Source: Hyaloraphidium curvatum
Lineage: Eukaryota > Monoblepharomycota > Hyaloraphidiomycetes > Hyaloraphidiales > Hyaloraphidiaceae
Direction of reading: 5' to 3'
Length of the DNA stretch: 64,000 nucleotides
Assembly (NCBI GenBank): GCA_025558095.1
Contig: JAIVFI010000015.1
Location: forward strand, 186,001 to 250,000
Shown: in pieces, positions 63,584-64,000 of the stretch
Numbering within the stretch: the first letter of the stretch is position 1
How the letters are laid out: every line of letters starts with the position of its first letter
The notes under the pieces: generated by a model
Database searches by the model: none
Told to the model about the DNA's origin: nothing
The model's input: only the letters and a program-made list of their open reading frames with translations
Program-made: the position numbers and the translations under genes

Positions 63584-64000
63584 TCAGAGCCCCAGGTCGT
63601 CGTAGTCGCCATCTTCCCCGTCATTAGCCGCCCAGCCGTCCCCACCGTAGTCTTCTTCCACCACGTCTTCCTCCTCCGCCCTCCCCGCCCTCCTCCCCGG
63701 CCCCAGCCCGAGCAGCTCCAACACATCCGAATCGCACCAGCTCCTCTCCCCCTCCCTCGCCCTCTCCCGATCCCCGCACCATCCCCCCTCCTCTTCCCCC
63801 TCGGCCTCGACCCGGATCACCGGCATCGCCGGCAGCCTGTGGTCCGCGGGCTCCGCGAACGGCCTGTACCTTCCCGCCAAGTCCGCGTGCTCCACCTCGA
63901 CCGTCCCCCCCGCGCGCGTGGCAAAGTGCCACACGGGCCGCTCGCCGCCCGAGGGCAGGGCGACGGGGAGCAGCGCCCATTCCTCGCCCGTGATGCGGAG
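63584..64000 (-). CDS. Hypothetical protein, C-terminal part only
   Basis: Open frame entering from the right edge and stopping at 63584; 138 codons visible. The first part looks folded (LRITGEEWALLPVALP, VWHFATRAGGTVEVEHADL), then an acidic, Gly-rich tail (EEEDVVEEDYGGDGW). Not recognised. Start lies outside the window. Convergent with TRAX (107 bp between stops). Confidence 0.5.
   Translation of the reverse strand, partial: LRITGEEWALLPVALPSGGERPVWHFATRAGGTVEVEHADLAGRYRPFAEPADHRLPAMPVIRVEAEGEEEGGWCGDRERAREGERSWCDSDVLELLGLGPGRRAGRAEEEDVVEEDYGGDGWAANDGEDGDYDDLGL

Noticed and set aside
1-64000. CRISPR arrays, rRNA or tRNA genes
   Set aside because: No regularly spaced repeats and no cloverleaf or rRNA-like sequence were noticed; I could not run a structure-based scan, so short RNA genes may be missed.

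Overview
This window is nuclear DNA of a GC-rich, intron-rich fungus. Two Zn2Cys6 (binuclear zinc cluster) transcription factors, a family practically restricted to fungi, point to Fungi. The genes carry many short spliceosomal introns (mostly 48-75 nt, GT..AG, many with CTAAC/CTGAC-like branch points). Animal-like genes that yeasts lack (an LRRC57 orthologue, TRAX, a ceruloplasmin/hephaestin-type ferroxidase) suggest, but do not prove, an early-diverging lineage; I cannot name the species. Exon coordinates below come from reading splice sites by hand; every multi-exon model keeps one open frame and its coding length divides by three (the left-edge aminotransferase is cut off).

Layout. 1-22 kb holds metabolic and DNA-maintenance genes: a fold-type IV aminotransferase cut by the left edge, a family III CoA-transferase, a DDT/WHIM chromatin remodelling subunit with a PIP box, the FAN1 nuclease, an epoxide hydrolase, a SOUL protein, a glyoxalase/VOC protein, an acyl-CoA synthetase and a formamidase. 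Four of these enzymes end in AKL or SKL, i.e. carry peroxisomal PTS1 signals. 22-48 kb is visibly more GC-rich and holds three paralogous secreted Cys/Gly-rich proteins of no family I recognise, a second kind of secreted Cys-rich protein, an ankyrin protein, a kinase-like protein, an unknown membrane protein, two zinc-cluster regulators, a mitochondrial UbiB/ADCK kinase, a wax-ester/DGAT-like acyltransferase and a decayed nitrilase. 48-64 kb holds an MFS transporter, a 2H phosphoesterase, the iron-uptake chimera, LRRC57, a cytochrome P450, a Mid2/WSC-like sensor, a TLC protein, a secreted serine hydrolase, TRAX and a gene cut by the right edge.

The most striking object is at 51.4-54.5 kb: one gene encodes an Ftr1 iron permease whose extracellular loop between the sixth and seventh transmembrane helices has been replaced by a two-domain ceruloplasmin/hephaestin-type multicopper ferroxidase. 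In yeast the oxidase (Fet3) and permease (Ftr1) are separate partner proteins; here they would be one polypeptide with the oxidase on the correct side of the membrane. Other notable items are near-identical neighbouring introns around a 7-nt microexon in the VOC gene, a dispersed copy of the formamidase intron 1 sequence about 20 kb away, a zinc cluster split over a 22-nt microexon with a GC-AG intron, and a shared ~90-residue Cys-rich module linking two secreted proteins 35 kb apart.
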